From contig NC_133666.1 of assembly GCF_037893015.1 (NCBI RefSeq), positions 464,990,867-465,054,866 of the forward strand: 64,000 nucleotides of DNA, given 5' to 3'. How positions within the stretch are numbered: position 1 is the stretch's first letter; every line of letters starts with the position of its first letter. The translations under genes were made by a program, and so were the position numbers. The notes under the pieces were generated by a model. The model searched no databases. It had not been told where the DNA came from and saw nothing but the letters and a program-made list of their open reading frames with translations. This DNA is from Macrotis lagotis. Its lineage: Eukaryota > Chordata > Mammalia > Peramelemorphia > Peramelidae. This document shows, piece after piece, positions 44,335-56,394 of this stretch.

Positions 44335-44790
44335 TCTCTAAATCAGAACTGGGAGAGATCTTACTATAACCATCTAGTCCAAATTTCTCATTCTACTACT
44401 AAAAAAATATGAAAAAAAACAGGCTCTGAAGAGTTAAAAGACTTGTTTGAAGTTCCATGAGCAGTAAACTTATCCAATTGTATCTTATTCTTCATGAGAT
44501 TGTAGACCATACTGTCCATAAGATTTTCTTGACAGAGATATTGAAGTGGTTTGCTAATTCTCTGTGGATTAAGTCAGAGGTTAAATGACTTGCCCAGGGT
44601 CACCTAGCCAGTAAGTGTCTGAGATTGGATTTAGGTCTTCTTGTCTTTAGGCCCAGAGATCTAACCACTCAACCATTCAGTTGCCATTAGATTATGATCA
44701 GTAAACTAGGGAGTCAGAACTCAAACACATGTCTCCTGAATCTAAGTACAGAGTCCTTCTACTTCTTCATTCTTCCTGCCCCCCTCATAT
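44335..44790 (-). mobile_element. MIR-type relic split by a SINE
   Basis: Left part 44335-44475 ('accatctagtccaaatttct', 'aacaggctctgaagagttaa') and right part 44700-44790 ('gtcagaactcaaacacatgt') are one antisense MIR. The repeated 'gagcagtaaactta' / 'gatcagtaaactag' at the junctions is the drifted TSD of the inner SINE. Confidence 0.65.
44476..44697 (-). mobile_element. tRNA-headed SINE nested in MIR, minus strand
   Basis: 'gattttcttgacagagatat', 'gacttgcccagggtcaccta', then antisense head 'accattcagttgcc'. Confidence 0.75.
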
Positions 44791-44799
44791 ATTACCTGA

Positions 44800-45365
44800 C
44801 TTCCTAGGGAGGCTTAGGCTACCTCACCTTTGTAAGGTAAATAAATAGCCACAAGGAATGTTGATGATAGCATTAAATGAATTTGAAATATTTGAATTCA
44901 TCAGTTCTAGACTATTAGCCCACTAGAGCAGTTATGCATTCCTAGGATATAGATTTCTAGTATACCCCTTGATTATAGTATCTAGGTATAAAGCAGGGAG
45001 GCCCAGGAAGCATGCTTTTATAGCATGATGAGGTTGAGCAAGGGGTTTCCTATCATTGTGCCCTTTCTCTATTTGATTGTTATATAGGCAGGAGATTTTC
45101 TATTTCCAATATCCCTTCTAGGCTCTCCAAGTAGATTAGATATAGATATAAGCCAATTAAATAAGGCAGTATAGGATTGTACTTACTCTAAGTGGTTTTG
45201 GGGTGATTTAGAATTAAGATGGAATGAATTCTTAATTTGATTATAGCTAAAATCATAGGCTGATCATACGAAGCTTGATGAAATTACAAGATGTAGAAAG
45301 TAGATAACAGGATCAGTAGGTTGTAAGGATGTGCCCTCTTTCAGATTTTGATTCATTCTAATATG
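44800..45365. other. Non-coding sequence, nothing recognised
   Basis: No repeat or gene recognised. Confidence 0.4.
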
Positions 45366-45369
45366 ATAG

Positions 45370-45460
45370 TACCAGGACTTCTGGATTCTAAACCCACCTC
45401 TGAGGTTTAGTGTGGGTAGTTCTATAACCCTGGACAAATTACTTCTCAGAGCCCCAGAGG
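45370..45460 (+). mobile_element. MIR-type fragment
   Basis: 'ctataaccctggacaaatta', 'cttctcagagcc'. Confidence 0.5.
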
Positions 45461-45461
45461 T

Positions 45462-45650
45462 ATCAAATTCAGCTTAAAATGTAATTGAAAAATATTAAAT
45501 AAAATACCCTAAGTCATAGTTAATGTTAATATGTAGTTTTCTAAGTTAATGTGTATTGTCTGAAGGAACGCTATGTTTGGTTAAGTGGTCCATTTTCTAT
45601 TTAAGTTTGAGTGGAGTTTGACTGCTTTAGGTTGCAAGAGTACAAATTTC
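45462..45650 (-). mobile_element. Unclassified repeat, reverse copy of the one at 34735
   Basis: 'agaggtatcaaattcagc', 'aaaatgtaattgaaaaatat' is the antisense of 'tttccaattacatttta' at 34940. Confidence 0.4.
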
Positions 45651-45713
45651 AGAGAAGATATTAATCTGTATTGGTAAAGGAACTTTCCCTGAAATTAAGT
45701 CACAAGTTCAATA

Positions 45714-45737
45714 AAACACACACACACACACACACAA
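45714..45737. repeat. (CA)n microsatellite
   Basis: Short CA run. Confidence 0.9.
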
Positions 45738-45769
45738 AGGAAATAAACATGTGTCTCATCAGCCGTATT

Positions 45770-46215
45770 TAATTATTTAATTCAATCTCATCATCATCAT
45801 CAGAACATTGGTCATCAAGTGGTCAATGTTTTGGTCAAAATCACTAAAGGAAGGGAGGAAGACTAAAGAAGAGAGGGCATGAAATCAGTCTTGGAGGAAA
45901 AATATCTCATTCTTCCTTGAGAAAATTGCAGGTCTCTCAAGCCCTGGAAGAGAGGAATTTAGCAACAAACATAAACAAAGCCATTGAAAGATGTCTTGAA
46001 ATTAAAGTGCTTCATGGGGCTTAAAAGGAAATTTTTAGTAAAATATTCTGAGCGGTTTTCATGAAGCAGACTCAAGCGACTTCAGGGAGGCTTTGCTTTG
46101 GGAATGGTCCCACCCTGGAGGTTTAACAGAAGAGCTTCAATAGTATTTCATGAACATCTTATTCATGGAATTCTTCTCTTCTTAATGACTTTAGTCTCAT
46201 ACACTAAAGTAGGAA
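45770..46215. other. Repeat-free block, candidate conserved non-coding element
   Basis: No repeat family. It has balanced composition, CpGs kept at 'gagcggtttt' and 'caagcgactt', and no open frame of note. Possible regulatory element, unproven. Confidence 0.3.
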
Positions 46216-46437
46216 GAAATTTAGCTCAGGGCAATTTTTCCAACTATGGAGAAATATGACCATGCTAGCATGCTTACAGTGGGGGTAGGGTCTGGCAAAC
46301 AATATTTTAAAAGTATCCAAATAGACTTATCTGCCTTAAACCACATAGAAGGTCCTCCATTGTTCAGCTGGAAAAAATTACAAAATTCTTCAGCATAGTG
46401 TTGTCCAGGGATTTTGACACCATTGTGTATCACCAGA

Positions 46438-46628
46438 TTGGGATGCTAGGTGGCAAAGATACTGTGCTGAATTGGGAGTCAGGAAGACCTGAAGTGAAAG
46501 TTAGCCTTAGATACTAGTTGTGTGATGCTAGACAAGTTACTTAACTTTGGTCTAAAGGTTGTTGTAAGAATAAAATGAGATAATGTTTATAAAGTACTTC
46601 CCAATCCTTAATACTAGTTATTGTTGAA
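46438..46628 (+). mobile_element. SINE with tRNA-like head and MIR-like body
   Basis: 'gggatgctaggtggcaaaga', 'gggagtcaggaagacctgaa', then 'aataaaatgagataatgttt'. Confidence 0.7.
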
Positions 46629-46629
46629 C

Positions 46630-47779
46630 TGGAATTGTGATCAGAGATGTGTGGTTAGGGTTGGCAGAAGAGTTAGAGCCTCCTCTAAAATCACCAAAAG
46701 CAAAAAAATAAAGATAAAATAAATATTAATCCTGGCTCACTGATCTTTGTTACATATGTAATTTTTGTATGATTCTAATCATTTTCATAGAAGAAACAGC
46801 TGAGTTTGTATATTTTAACCTCAGTTGCGCGATTTCTCACAAACTGGATTGAGCTTGTACAATAAGCATCTGTTTCTGTTTCTCTATATGTCACCAGTGT
46901 AATGTTTGTAGACCTTTTTATTATATATGCTCATTTTCCATAGTCTACATGATGCATTTCATAAGTTATTTAGTATTACTGATTTTGATTTCTACCTCCC
47001 ACCAAAAAAAACCCACTGAGTAAAGCAATGAGTACATCTCCCTCACTCAAAGAGGATTAGACTCAAATAGGCAAATCCTGTCTCTGATACTGTTTATGCC
47101 TCCCTAGTCATGGACCCCTCCACCTATCACTGGCTGACCTAGCTCTTTGCATCCAGAAAAGGCATAACACAGAAAGGAACCAAGATCAAGACAAATTATC
47201 ATTACATCTTCGTACCAAATCAGAGTACCTGGTCTTCAGCTTATCTATTCCAGCCAAGTCTCTGACTCACATTTGTCTTCTCCAACAAAGATAATCTTTA
47301 GATCTCAAAGGATGGAATAAAAATGGCCCCACCTGACCAAATTACACTAACTTTCACGGTCACAGAATAATAAATCCAGGTTCCTAGACTTCTAATGTAG
47401 TACTCTGATGAGATTGGAATCTAATTATCATGCAAACTATTATCGGTCCCTTCTAGTTCTGTCTCATTTTTATAACTAATGAGTAGGTTACCTGAAGTAC
47501 TCACTTGGAAATCTACTTTCAAGATGATATTAGACCAGGAATGATCATTCTTTGGATGCAGGTATTTAACCAGTTCTAAATCACTTAACTTATGATCCTC
47601 CAGTCTATATCTCTTCATCTTCCCAGGATGATTAAATGAAATTAATTAAATGAAATCTTTACCCTAATCTATCAAAGGAGATGAAGTAAATGCAGCATAA
47701 CTTGCTCATGAAGAAATCATTTTTGATCACTACTCCCATTTTGAGATGTTCATTAACTATCCTTTTTAAAATGTATTTT
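46630..47779. other. Non-coding sequence, nothing recognised
   Basis: No repeat or gene recognised. The 46790-46870 part keeps two CpGs in 'gttgcgcgattt'. Confidence 0.4.
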
Positions 47780-47986
47780 GATCTGTGAAGACTTGCATGA
47801 ACTGATGCAGAGTGAAATGAGCAGAACTGCACACAATAACAGCAATACTGTACAATAAATAACTGTGATTGACTTAGCTATTCTCAGCAATTTCATGATG
47901 CTAGACAATTAACTAACTAAAGAACTCATGATGAAAAATTCTATATGCCTCCAGAGAAACTATTTTTCACTCTATTTCTTTCTTTT

Positions 47987-48061
<75 letters not shown>

Positions 48062-48075
48062 GTCTTTCTTTCTGT

Positions 48076-48119
<44 letters not shown>

Positions 48120-48335
48120 TCCTTCCTTGTTTCTTTCTTTACCTTTTTTTCTTTCCTTCTTTTTTGTTCATTTTCTTCCAAAAATATTCAATAAGGCCTT
48201 GTTTTACATGATTACACATGTATAACAAGAATGTTTACCATCTCAGGGAAGAGAGGAGAAAAATAGAAACTCAAAGTTAAAAAAAAGGTTTAAAATTGTT
48301 TAACATGTAATTGGGGAAAATATTATTTGGTAGAA
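47780..48335 (+). mobile_element. L1 3' end broken by a CTTT expansion
   Basis: 'gacttgcatgaactgatgca', 'gtgaaatgagcagaactgca' mark the end of ORF2. The 3' UTR resumes at 48180 with 'ttgttttacatgattacaca' and runs to an A-rich end near 48335. Confidence 0.75.
47973..48130. repeat. (CTTT)n followed by (CT)n microsatellite
   Basis: CTTT units to about 48080, then a CT run to 48118 and CCTT units. It gives a long pyrimidine strand; the Phe/Leu/Ser-rich or Lys/Glu/Arg-rich open frames through it are not genes. Confidence 0.97.
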
Positions 48336-48339
48336 AAAT

Positions 48340-49159
<820 letters not shown>

Positions 49160-49164
<5 letters not shown>

Positions 49165-50344
49165 TCCCTTTATCCTTAGAGAATTTAATTCTTAAAAATC
49201 CTTCTGTCTCTCTTGGTTTGACTTCTATAATATTTCTCTGAACCATTTGAAGTATATCCTTTAAAATTTAAAGTTTAGGGGACCCATCAGACTAAGTCAA
49301 TCTTACTCTTCATCTGTATCAAATTATAAGGCAATGGTCACTTTCCCTAAGAATTCCAGCTTCAGCAACAAGATTCTTATTTGTGAGAAACACATGCAGG
49401 AGATCCCTTCTCATTAGTTCCTTCACCTTTTAAGGAGTAAAATTACAATCAAGGGAAGGAACAAAAGTATTAGCAGATCTGCTTTTTTTTAGAGAGAGAG
49501 TTCCAGCAGGAATCTGGAGAATTGAAGTCCTTCATCACTACTACTTCATATCTCCTCCCCACAGCCCCCAACAGCCTTATAATTTGTTTCCCAAAATGTC
49601 ATCTATTTCCTCATTTTGCTCAAGTATCCATGCTCCAATAGAGGAATAGTTCTCATTTTCTCTTGCCAGGGAAATAATTGTTGCTTATTCCTCCAGAGAG
49701 AATAGCACATAGGAAAGTCCAGAAGTTTAGAACCTGTATATATTCTCTAGTGGTTTGGAAGATCAGACTTGGAATTGCAATTTTTGATAGCACAGAAGAC
49801 AACCTAGTGCCTGTGGTTGTGTTGAAAGAGTATTCCAAATATGCATGTGTGTGAGATTAAAGAAAATGTGGAATCTGTGCATGTGGGATGCAGAGTTTAA
49901 GAGTCAAGGAAATGTGCTTGGAACTTGGTGTGACAACAATGGGAGTGACTAAGAAAGACTAGGAGTGCAGCTGCAGAACGTCTGGGGGACTGTTCTTAAG
50001 ATATGCCCCAAAGGAAGTTTGTGATAAAGATGCCGGGCTTACTGGGCAGGAGGTGTCAAGGCTATTAGTTACAGACAGACTGGGAATCTCAAAGGTCAGC
50101 TCCCTGGAGGCCTCATCTCATAAAGTCAAGCTGCTAGTTCTAAAGAGCAAAAGGACAGAAAATGCAGCTTGCCTTGGCATGGCATGATAGAGGAGTGATT
50201 CAGAATCCATGGATTTTCTTCTTAAAATCTTTTTCAAGAAAGCTCAGATAAACAAGTGTCACAAGAACCAGAATTCCAACTAATAATCCTCACCCATTTT
50301 CTTAACCATGACTTTCACCTGGATTCCTATAAGTAAACTTACTC
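49160..50344. other. Non-coding sequence, nothing recognised
   Basis: No repeat or gene recognised; a CNN-like mixture of short open frames without domains. Confidence 0.35.
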
Positions 50345-50690
50345 ATAATTTTATAGCAGTTTTAAGGTTTACAAAGCACTTTCCTACCAGTTGAGGCAGC
50401 TAGGTGGTACAGTGCCTGGAATCAGGAAGACTTATCATCTTGAGTTCAAATCCAGTTTATAAAACCTTGTGCTAGTCAGATAGCCCTGTTTACCTCAGTT
50501 TTTTCATGTGCAAAAATGAGCTGAAGAAGGAAATGACAAACTATTCCAGTATCCTTGCCAAAAGTATTCCAAATGGGGTCATGAAGTCTGACAAAACTGA
50601 AAACAACTAAACAATCAAATGACCCTGCAAGGTAGATTGTGTGTTATTTCCATTTTGCAGATGAGAAAGATTTGATTTAGTGATAAGGGT
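50345..50690 (-). mobile_element. MIR-type relic split by a SINE
   Basis: Left part 'aaggtttacaaagcactttc' and right part 'tccattttgcagatgagaaa' are the two halves of one antisense MIR. Confidence 0.65.
50396..50620 (+). mobile_element. tRNA-headed SINE nested in MIR
   Basis: 'gaggcagctaggtggtacag', 'gagttcaaatccag', 'gctgaagaaggaaatgacaa', 'actgaaaacaactaaacaa'. Confidence 0.8.
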
Positions 50691-50699
50691 AGCATATTG

Positions 50700-50850
50700 T
50701 AGCAAAAAATATTGTGGCATATTGAACAGAGCACTGGACTTGCAGTTAGGAAGACTGACTGAGGCAGTTATATTCTATGGGTGACCTTGACCAAGTCATT
50801 TAAACTCCCCATGTCTCCATTTTCTCATCTGTAGAATGATGGGCTTGGAT
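50700..50850 (+). mobile_element. MIR/SINE-type relic
   Basis: 'agagcactggacttgcagtt', 'ttgaccaagtcatttaaact', 'ctcatctgtagaatgatgg'. Confidence 0.65.
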
Positions 50851-51949
50851 TTGCTTGCTTCTCAGGTTTTTTTCCTAGGTAGAATTCTGGAAATTCTCCT
50901 ATGCTTTATCCATGTTCACCCTGCTGGTATAAGGATAAGCTATCCTGATTCTTCTTCTAGAACTCATACTTTCTACCTTTCTTTCCTCACAAATAAGTTC
51001 CCAGAAGCTGGAGGATGGGCCCAAGGGGCTTTAGACTAGAAGTGATCAGCCTCTGATAGCCCCAGAAAATAAAATAATCTCATGTATGCTGTAATGTAGG
51101 AAAACCCCCTTCCTTTCACCCTCTAAGAGGTCACTCAAGACACCAGTTTAGGAGGTCATCTGATAAGGAGAAGGATCTGAAGGAGAATAGAAAGGCTATC
51201 CTTCCTCCTCCATGATGTCTAACATGTGATAGAATTCTTAGTTCCATGGGAACTGCTTCCACCTGGTCTCTGAAGGGAAAGAGGAAGTTCATTAAATATT
51301 CTAAGAGCCCTACTTTTATTCTGTAAAAAGTCACTTATCTAGGCTGTAAGTGATTCATGTTGCCATATTTGACCCTAGCCTGAAGCAGGTAGAAAACCAT
51401 TCAATTTGGAGAGTTTAAGGAGTAGTGACAATGGGACTATAAGTTAGGAACCAAGGAATAATGCTAACACATTATATAGGCCTGGGTTTCAACAAGTAGC
51501 TAATACTTGAAGATAGAGAACAAGTATATCACCCTCCTTCCTTGCCAACACAGCAGGGAAAGACCAAGTTATCATGATCACTAAGCAAAAATGCCCTCAC
51601 TATGATTAGTCACAAATCACTCACAGACTGGTTATAAAGACAGCCAAAAAAAGGGAGGAAAAAAAAGGAAAAAAAAACCCAAACACAAAACTACCACCCA
51701 ACTCCAAACAGCACTGACTTATCAAACAGCCAGATGACATTTCAGGGAAATCTGATGATTAGATCCTAAGTTTGGCCATCTGCAGGATGTAAGAAGAATA
51801 GAAGGAAGCTGAGAAGGTTTGGCGATCACATTTATAATTAGCAATTGAAACAATCTTCCTGGTGTTCACTGAATGAGACTTGAATATTTCTACTGTTGAA
51901 CAAGATGATGATGCAAAGCCTGGATAATTATAGCTGTTTGTATAGAGTC
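50851..51949. other. Non-coding sequence, nothing recognised
   Basis: Minus-strand frames at 51131-51334 and 51759-52019 have no recognisable domain. Confidence 0.35.
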
Positions 51950-52310
51950 GAGCACCCAATCTCCTTAGAAAAGAAAAGTTGTTGTGCCCAATGTAGTTTG
52001 CCTCCATTTTTGTTAACACTGTTATTCTATGCCAGCTGAAAAGCTAATTTTTTCAACCCTCCCAGAAGTCCCTTTCAAATATGCAGTTCTCCATGAGTAT
52101 TTTTAAGCCCATTTAAAAAGGGGACTAAACCTAATTTATAGCAAGATACTGAGAAACAGGTTATTGCCAGCAATGTTACAGGCTTTTTATTGTAAGTAAT
52201 TTTTGTCCTTGGAAATATATCTGAATTCACGTGATAAAGAGTGATGATACAACTAGTTTCTCTTACAGTTGTAAGAGAAAAAAGCAGCATTCTCTAAAAC
52301 GTCCCTTGAG
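51950..52310. other. Repeat-free block with a perfect palindrome
   Basis: No repeat recognised. Contains 'attcacgtgataa' (E-box core CACGTG) and the inverted repeat at 52257-52280. Possible regulatory element, unproven. Confidence 0.25.
52257..52280. repeat. Perfect inverted repeat, 11-bp arms, 2-base spacer
   Basis: tttctcttaca, gt, tgtaagagaaa. The arms are exact reverse complements. Confidence 0.95.
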
Positions 52311-52804
52311 ATGCTGCTCAATGGGGTAGGCAGAACAATGGACCTGAATTATAAGGCCTGGGTTCAACAGCAACAAAAACTATGACAAATAAACCTAAAA
52401 GTTCTGTAATCTTAATGACTAAGCTTGGCTCTAAAAAGAGCAGAGAAACTGAACCAACCTCTCTCCCTTCTGTGTAGAGATATTGAACTATGAATGTAGA
52501 ATATTACATAAAGAAAGGGTCAGATTCAGTTAATTGGTTGCTTAGTTTTTTTAGATGCTTTTTTCTCCCTTATATAAATATTTTTTCTTATTCTTTTTCT
52601 CTGTCTCTCACTCTCTTTCTCTTTCTGTGTCTCTGTCTCAATAAACGATAGTTTTCTGGACAGGAAAGTGGAAAGGGATCTATTTATCTATCTATATTTC
52701 TATCTATATATATAACAAAGGATAGTTTTTCAGGGCAGGGGAGTGGGGAAGTGAAGATTATAAAATCAAAAGATGTCAGTTTTTTTAATTAAAGAAAAAT
52801 GAGC
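52311..52804. other. Non-coding sequence with CT-rich and TATC patches
   Basis: Low-complexity pyrimidine patch near 52595-52640 and TATC-type patch near 52680-52710. Nothing else recognised. Confidence 0.45.
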
Positions 52805-52925
52805 TAAAATCAACAAACATTAAGTACTTAACTATATCCAAAACATTAAGCACTTAACAGTGTCCAAATAACTGGGAATTCCAAGAAAAAAAACACAATT
52901 GAGGAGCTTACATTTTGCTAGGAGG
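52805..52925 (-). mobile_element. L2 LINE 3' end, minus strand
   Basis: 'aatcaacaaacattaagtac', 'cacaattgaggagcttaca'. The 'attaagtacttaacta / attaagcacttaacag' part is locally duplicated. Confidence 0.65.
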
Positions 52926-53125
52926 AATTCACATTTATTACAGTGTTTTAAGGTTTGCAAGACACCTTAGCAACAACCCTAGGAGACAGCATTTATAAAT
53001 ACTGTTATCTCCATTTCATAGATAAGCAAATAAACTCTTGAGTAGTTAAGTTGCTCTGTCAAAACAACAGATATTTAGTGTCTGAGGTTGGGGTTCACAC
53101 TCCCTTCTCCTTACTTCCTATGGAG
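52926..53125 (-). mobile_element. MIR-type relic
   Basis: 'tttaaggtttgcaagacacc', 'ccatttcatagataagcaaa', 'gtgtctgaggttggggttca'. Confidence 0.7.
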
Positions 53126-53129
53126 CATT

Positions 53130-53740
53130 CTATCCTCAAGGCCATTATGTGTACAAGGATAAGGATAATATAAGTTATCAGAAGCATTCCTGATGAGAAT
53201 GAACTGAATTTCCCCAGCATGCTTGGACCCATAAAATGATTTCACACTGAAAGGAAGATGTCCCTGGGACTGTATTTTCAATAAGACTTGTGCACCTATA
53301 ACATAGGATGATTGTCTCCCAGGGAGACTGTGGAAGGATAATTTTAGAAAGGAGAAAAGTCATGATACAGGTCAGAAGAGGTGCAAGTGAAACTACAGGG
53401 CCAATTTCCAGGAATCCAGGAGATTCAACATGTTCTTCAAACACAGTGGAACATGCTGAGAATAGAGACATGAGGTGGAGCAGCATGGTACTAGCAGCAC
53501 AGTATTTGAACTCTGAGGTCAGGATTGCTTATGCTGAAGGCTTCCAGATATCTCTTTCTAGTTCCTGAGACAGAAAGACCTTTCCCAATTTCAGAGATGT
53601 TAGTCTCTGAGAATTTGTTTGTCCAAGCTACTCACATCAGAATTGGAATGTTTGTTTTCATTTTGCAGTATTAGTATATATTTTTGTGTTAATTTGATAT
53701 TCAATTCTCACTTAAATATTCTACTTTTTTAAAAAAAGGA
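53130..53740. other. Non-coding sequence, nothing recognised
   Basis: Overlapping open frames on both strands (53178-53486 minus, 53308-53568 plus) with no domain. Confidence 0.35.
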
Positions 53741-53744
53741 AATA

Positions 53745-53885
53745 GGTTAGTATTTTGGGTCTAAATATTGCTAGCTCCATGACTTTGATTAAGTTACTTC
53801 CCTTCTCTGGGACTCTGTCTTCATCTGTACAATGGGAGGGCTGTAATTACTGATCTCTAATCCTATGATTTCTATGTTACTACAT
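53745..53885 (+). mobile_element. MIR relic
   Basis: 'ccatgactttgattaagtta', 'tcatctgtacaatgggaggg'. Confidence 0.65.
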
Positions 53886-54179
53886 CTCTTGGAAAGTCTT
53901 CTCACTCATTAGTTTAAAGACTGTTTTTCTGGACCTGTGATTTCATCAGCAAAAGAAATTCATGCTGATTTGCAGGAGCAACTCAATTTTACTTTATAAA
54001 GAATTTATCTGGGGCACAGAAAATAATGTGCTCATGGACATACAAGCTACCATGGAAAATTATTACTATCATCATCACTCATCCTCATCAATGTATCAGA
54101 GACAGAATTCTGAATCTAGTTCTGAGGCCACCCAGGTTATGACTTAGAATTAAAAATGATATTTAGAAACCTGTTATTA

Positions 54180-54360
54180 AAAAATGTCAGAACTAGAAGA
54201 AAATTTATCACTCATCTGTTTCACCCCACTCCATGTCCATTGTACAGATGAAAAGTAAAGAAACAAAGCCCCAAAAGAAGAAATTATTTGCTCAGGCACA
54301 TGCAGGCAACAAAGGACAAAGCCAGAACTTGGACATAGATTTTAGAACCAGTCAAACTCA
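54180..54360 (-). mobile_element. MIR-type relic
   Basis: 'ccattgtacagatgaaaagt', 'acaaagccagaacttggaca'. Confidence 0.6.
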
Positions 54361-54714
54361 TATTAGGTATAGCATCGCTTCCTAAGTCAGAAGGAATGAG
54401 TCAATTAAAAAAAATCACTATATAATTTTCTTTGTTTTCTTCCCCTCAACTAACCTCTTAAAAGGGTTGTTCCTATAATTTTTATTTCTTTCCCAGGAAG
54501 TCCTTTTGCTAGATGTTAGTCCTTGGAGAGAGTTGCTGAAAGCTTTGTTATATTATCATATCAATTATCATATTATTCCCTCAAAGTTTATTTACCTGAA
54601 TGGGTAGGGGTCCATTAGAGCAAAATTCAATACAGATATATGAGGCAACTTAAATGTTAACACTCTTAACTCTCAAACACACACCACTGCAAGTCAGTGA
54701 GAATCAACCCATCA

Positions 54715-55085
54715 AAATTAATAAGCACCTACCATATATTAGGTGGTAGAATGGATATAGTGCCAGTCCTAGATTCAGCAGGACTTCAGTTCAGATTTGA
54801 TTTCAAACACTTACTAGCTCTGTGATCCTGGGGAAAGTCACTTCATCCTGTTTGTCTCAGCTCTTCATCAATAGAAAGAGTTGAAGAAGGAAACAATAAA
54901 CTGGTAACTTTGTTAAGAAAACCCCAATGGAGTTATGAAGAATCAGACACGACTATAGTAATATAACTATTGTTATAACTATAAACATATAAAATGATAC
55001 AACGAATAGATATTCCAAGGAATTTGAAAGAACAAAGACAGAAACAAAATAATCTTTGCGTTTGAAGAACTTACATTCTGAGAGA
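54715..55085 (-). mobile_element. L2 LINE 3' end split by a SINE, minus strand
   Basis: 'ttaataagcacctaccatat' before the SINE and 'gaagaacttacattctgaga' after it form one antisense L2 terminus. Confidence 0.65.
54746..54968 (+). mobile_element. tRNA-headed SINE nested in L2
   Basis: 'ggtagaatggatatagtgcc', 'gtcacttcatcctgtttgtc', 'gaatcagacacgactat'. Confidence 0.75.
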
Positions 55086-55429
55086 CATGTATGTATATAT
55101 GCATGTACATGAGCATATATATATATGAATATAATTATGTACAAAATAAATTCAAGATAGCTTTGGGAGGGAAAATACTAATAGCTGGAGGAATGAGGAA
55201 AAAATCCATCTTGAAGCTGAAATTGAGTTGGCTCAGTCTTGAAGCAAATGTGGAGGCCTGGGGAAGAGTGAGAATGAGGGCATGGAAGATGGCAGTTTTT
55301 CCTCCTTTGCTGAGCCGACACTCAGAATTGTTATCAAAGGTGAGTGATGCTACAGTAATCAGGTGGTAAACTGAGGAGTACAAAGAGGAGAGAAATAGTG
55401 TGAAAGATAAGTCCCACAGTGGAAATATG
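55086..55429. other. Non-coding sequence, probably more antisense L2
   Basis: After a TATA-type patch, 'cttgaagctgaaattgagttgg' in parts and 'gaatgagggcatggaagatg' recall antisense L2 but are too diverged to be sure. Confidence 0.35.
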
Positions 55430-55640
55430 TAGCAGAAAGAGTATTGAATTTGGACTGAGGGCACCTAAGTTTAATTACTAACTCTGTTACAGTCTGATCT
55501 CTATATCTTACCAGCTGGGTGACATTGTCCAAATCATTGTGTCCTTCTGGGACTCTCTGTCTCCATCTTTCTAACCAGGCCAACAAGACAATCTCTAGAA
55601 GATTCCTTAGGGCTCTGAATTCTATGATTCTATCTCTCTT
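55430..55640 (+). mobile_element. MIR relic
   Basis: 'gtattgaatttggactgagg', 'ccagctgggtgacattgtcc', 'agggctctgaattctatgat'. Confidence 0.65.
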
Positions 55641-56113
55641 CCCCAAGAGTTTAAATTACTCTAATTCAGTTCATACACTTGCCCTGAGCTGGTTTCCAAA
55701 CCTAACAGTTCTACCAGTAAACTTTTTACCAGCTCCTTCCTCAACCTCCTATGCCTCTCCCATTCTAAATCTTTTCATTTGGATCAGAAACTTGCCTTAT
55801 TAATCATATGCAAATATCACACTGATAGCTTTTTGCATATAATTTGTTCTCCAGCACACTCTGGAAAGGATTCAATTAAAATTGAACCAGTGATCAGAGA
55901 GACCCAGTCAACATTCAGTTAAATACCAGATTCTACTCATCTGGAGAAAAGAAACCCATCACACACTGAGTAGTTGGGAAAATAAAGCCCTTTGAACACC
56001 CCACCCCCACCCCCGACATCACTGTGTAACCAAATTCAGGGAATCAACTTTCCAAATCCTTTTTGAAAACTAACCCAGAACTGTTGGTGGGTATGGATCC
56101 TAAGAAAGAAGGC
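55641..56113. other. Non-coding sequence, nothing recognised
   Basis: No repeat or gene recognised. Confidence 0.4.
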
Positions 56114-56130
56114 GGGGGGGGGGGGGGGGG
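56114..56130. repeat. Poly-G run of 17 bases
   Basis: Uninterrupted G homopolymer just upstream of the CpG-rich block. Confidence 0.95.
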
Positions 56131-56159
56131 ACAAAAAAACAAAACGCACTTTCAGGAAA

Positions 56160-56394
56160 AGTCATCATATCTTTTTTCTCCCAGCTGCTGAATGAGGGGA
56201 AGGAGGGGAAGAATTCATCAAGACCGAGATGGAGCAAACTGTAGATGTCTGATTCTTTGAACAAGCTGTCTTATAGTTGTTTAAATTAGGGACTGTCACA
56301 AATAGAGATACATTTCATACAGCTGTTTGTTCAGGACTTAACCTTAATTCTCCTTCAAACATTGTTTATTGTTAAGAGGCCTTTGCATTCAGGA
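56160..56394. other. Repeat-free flank of the CpG-rich block
   Basis: Contains FOX-like 'tgtttattgttaag' and E-box-like 'cagctg' motifs and no recognised repeat. It may form one regulatory unit with the CpG-rich block that follows. Confidence 0.3.

Noticed and set aside
47928..48211. Open frames rich in Phe, Leu and Ser (plus) or Lys, Glu and Arg (minus)
   Set aside because: They are translations of the CTTT/CT microsatellite inside an L1 3' UTR.
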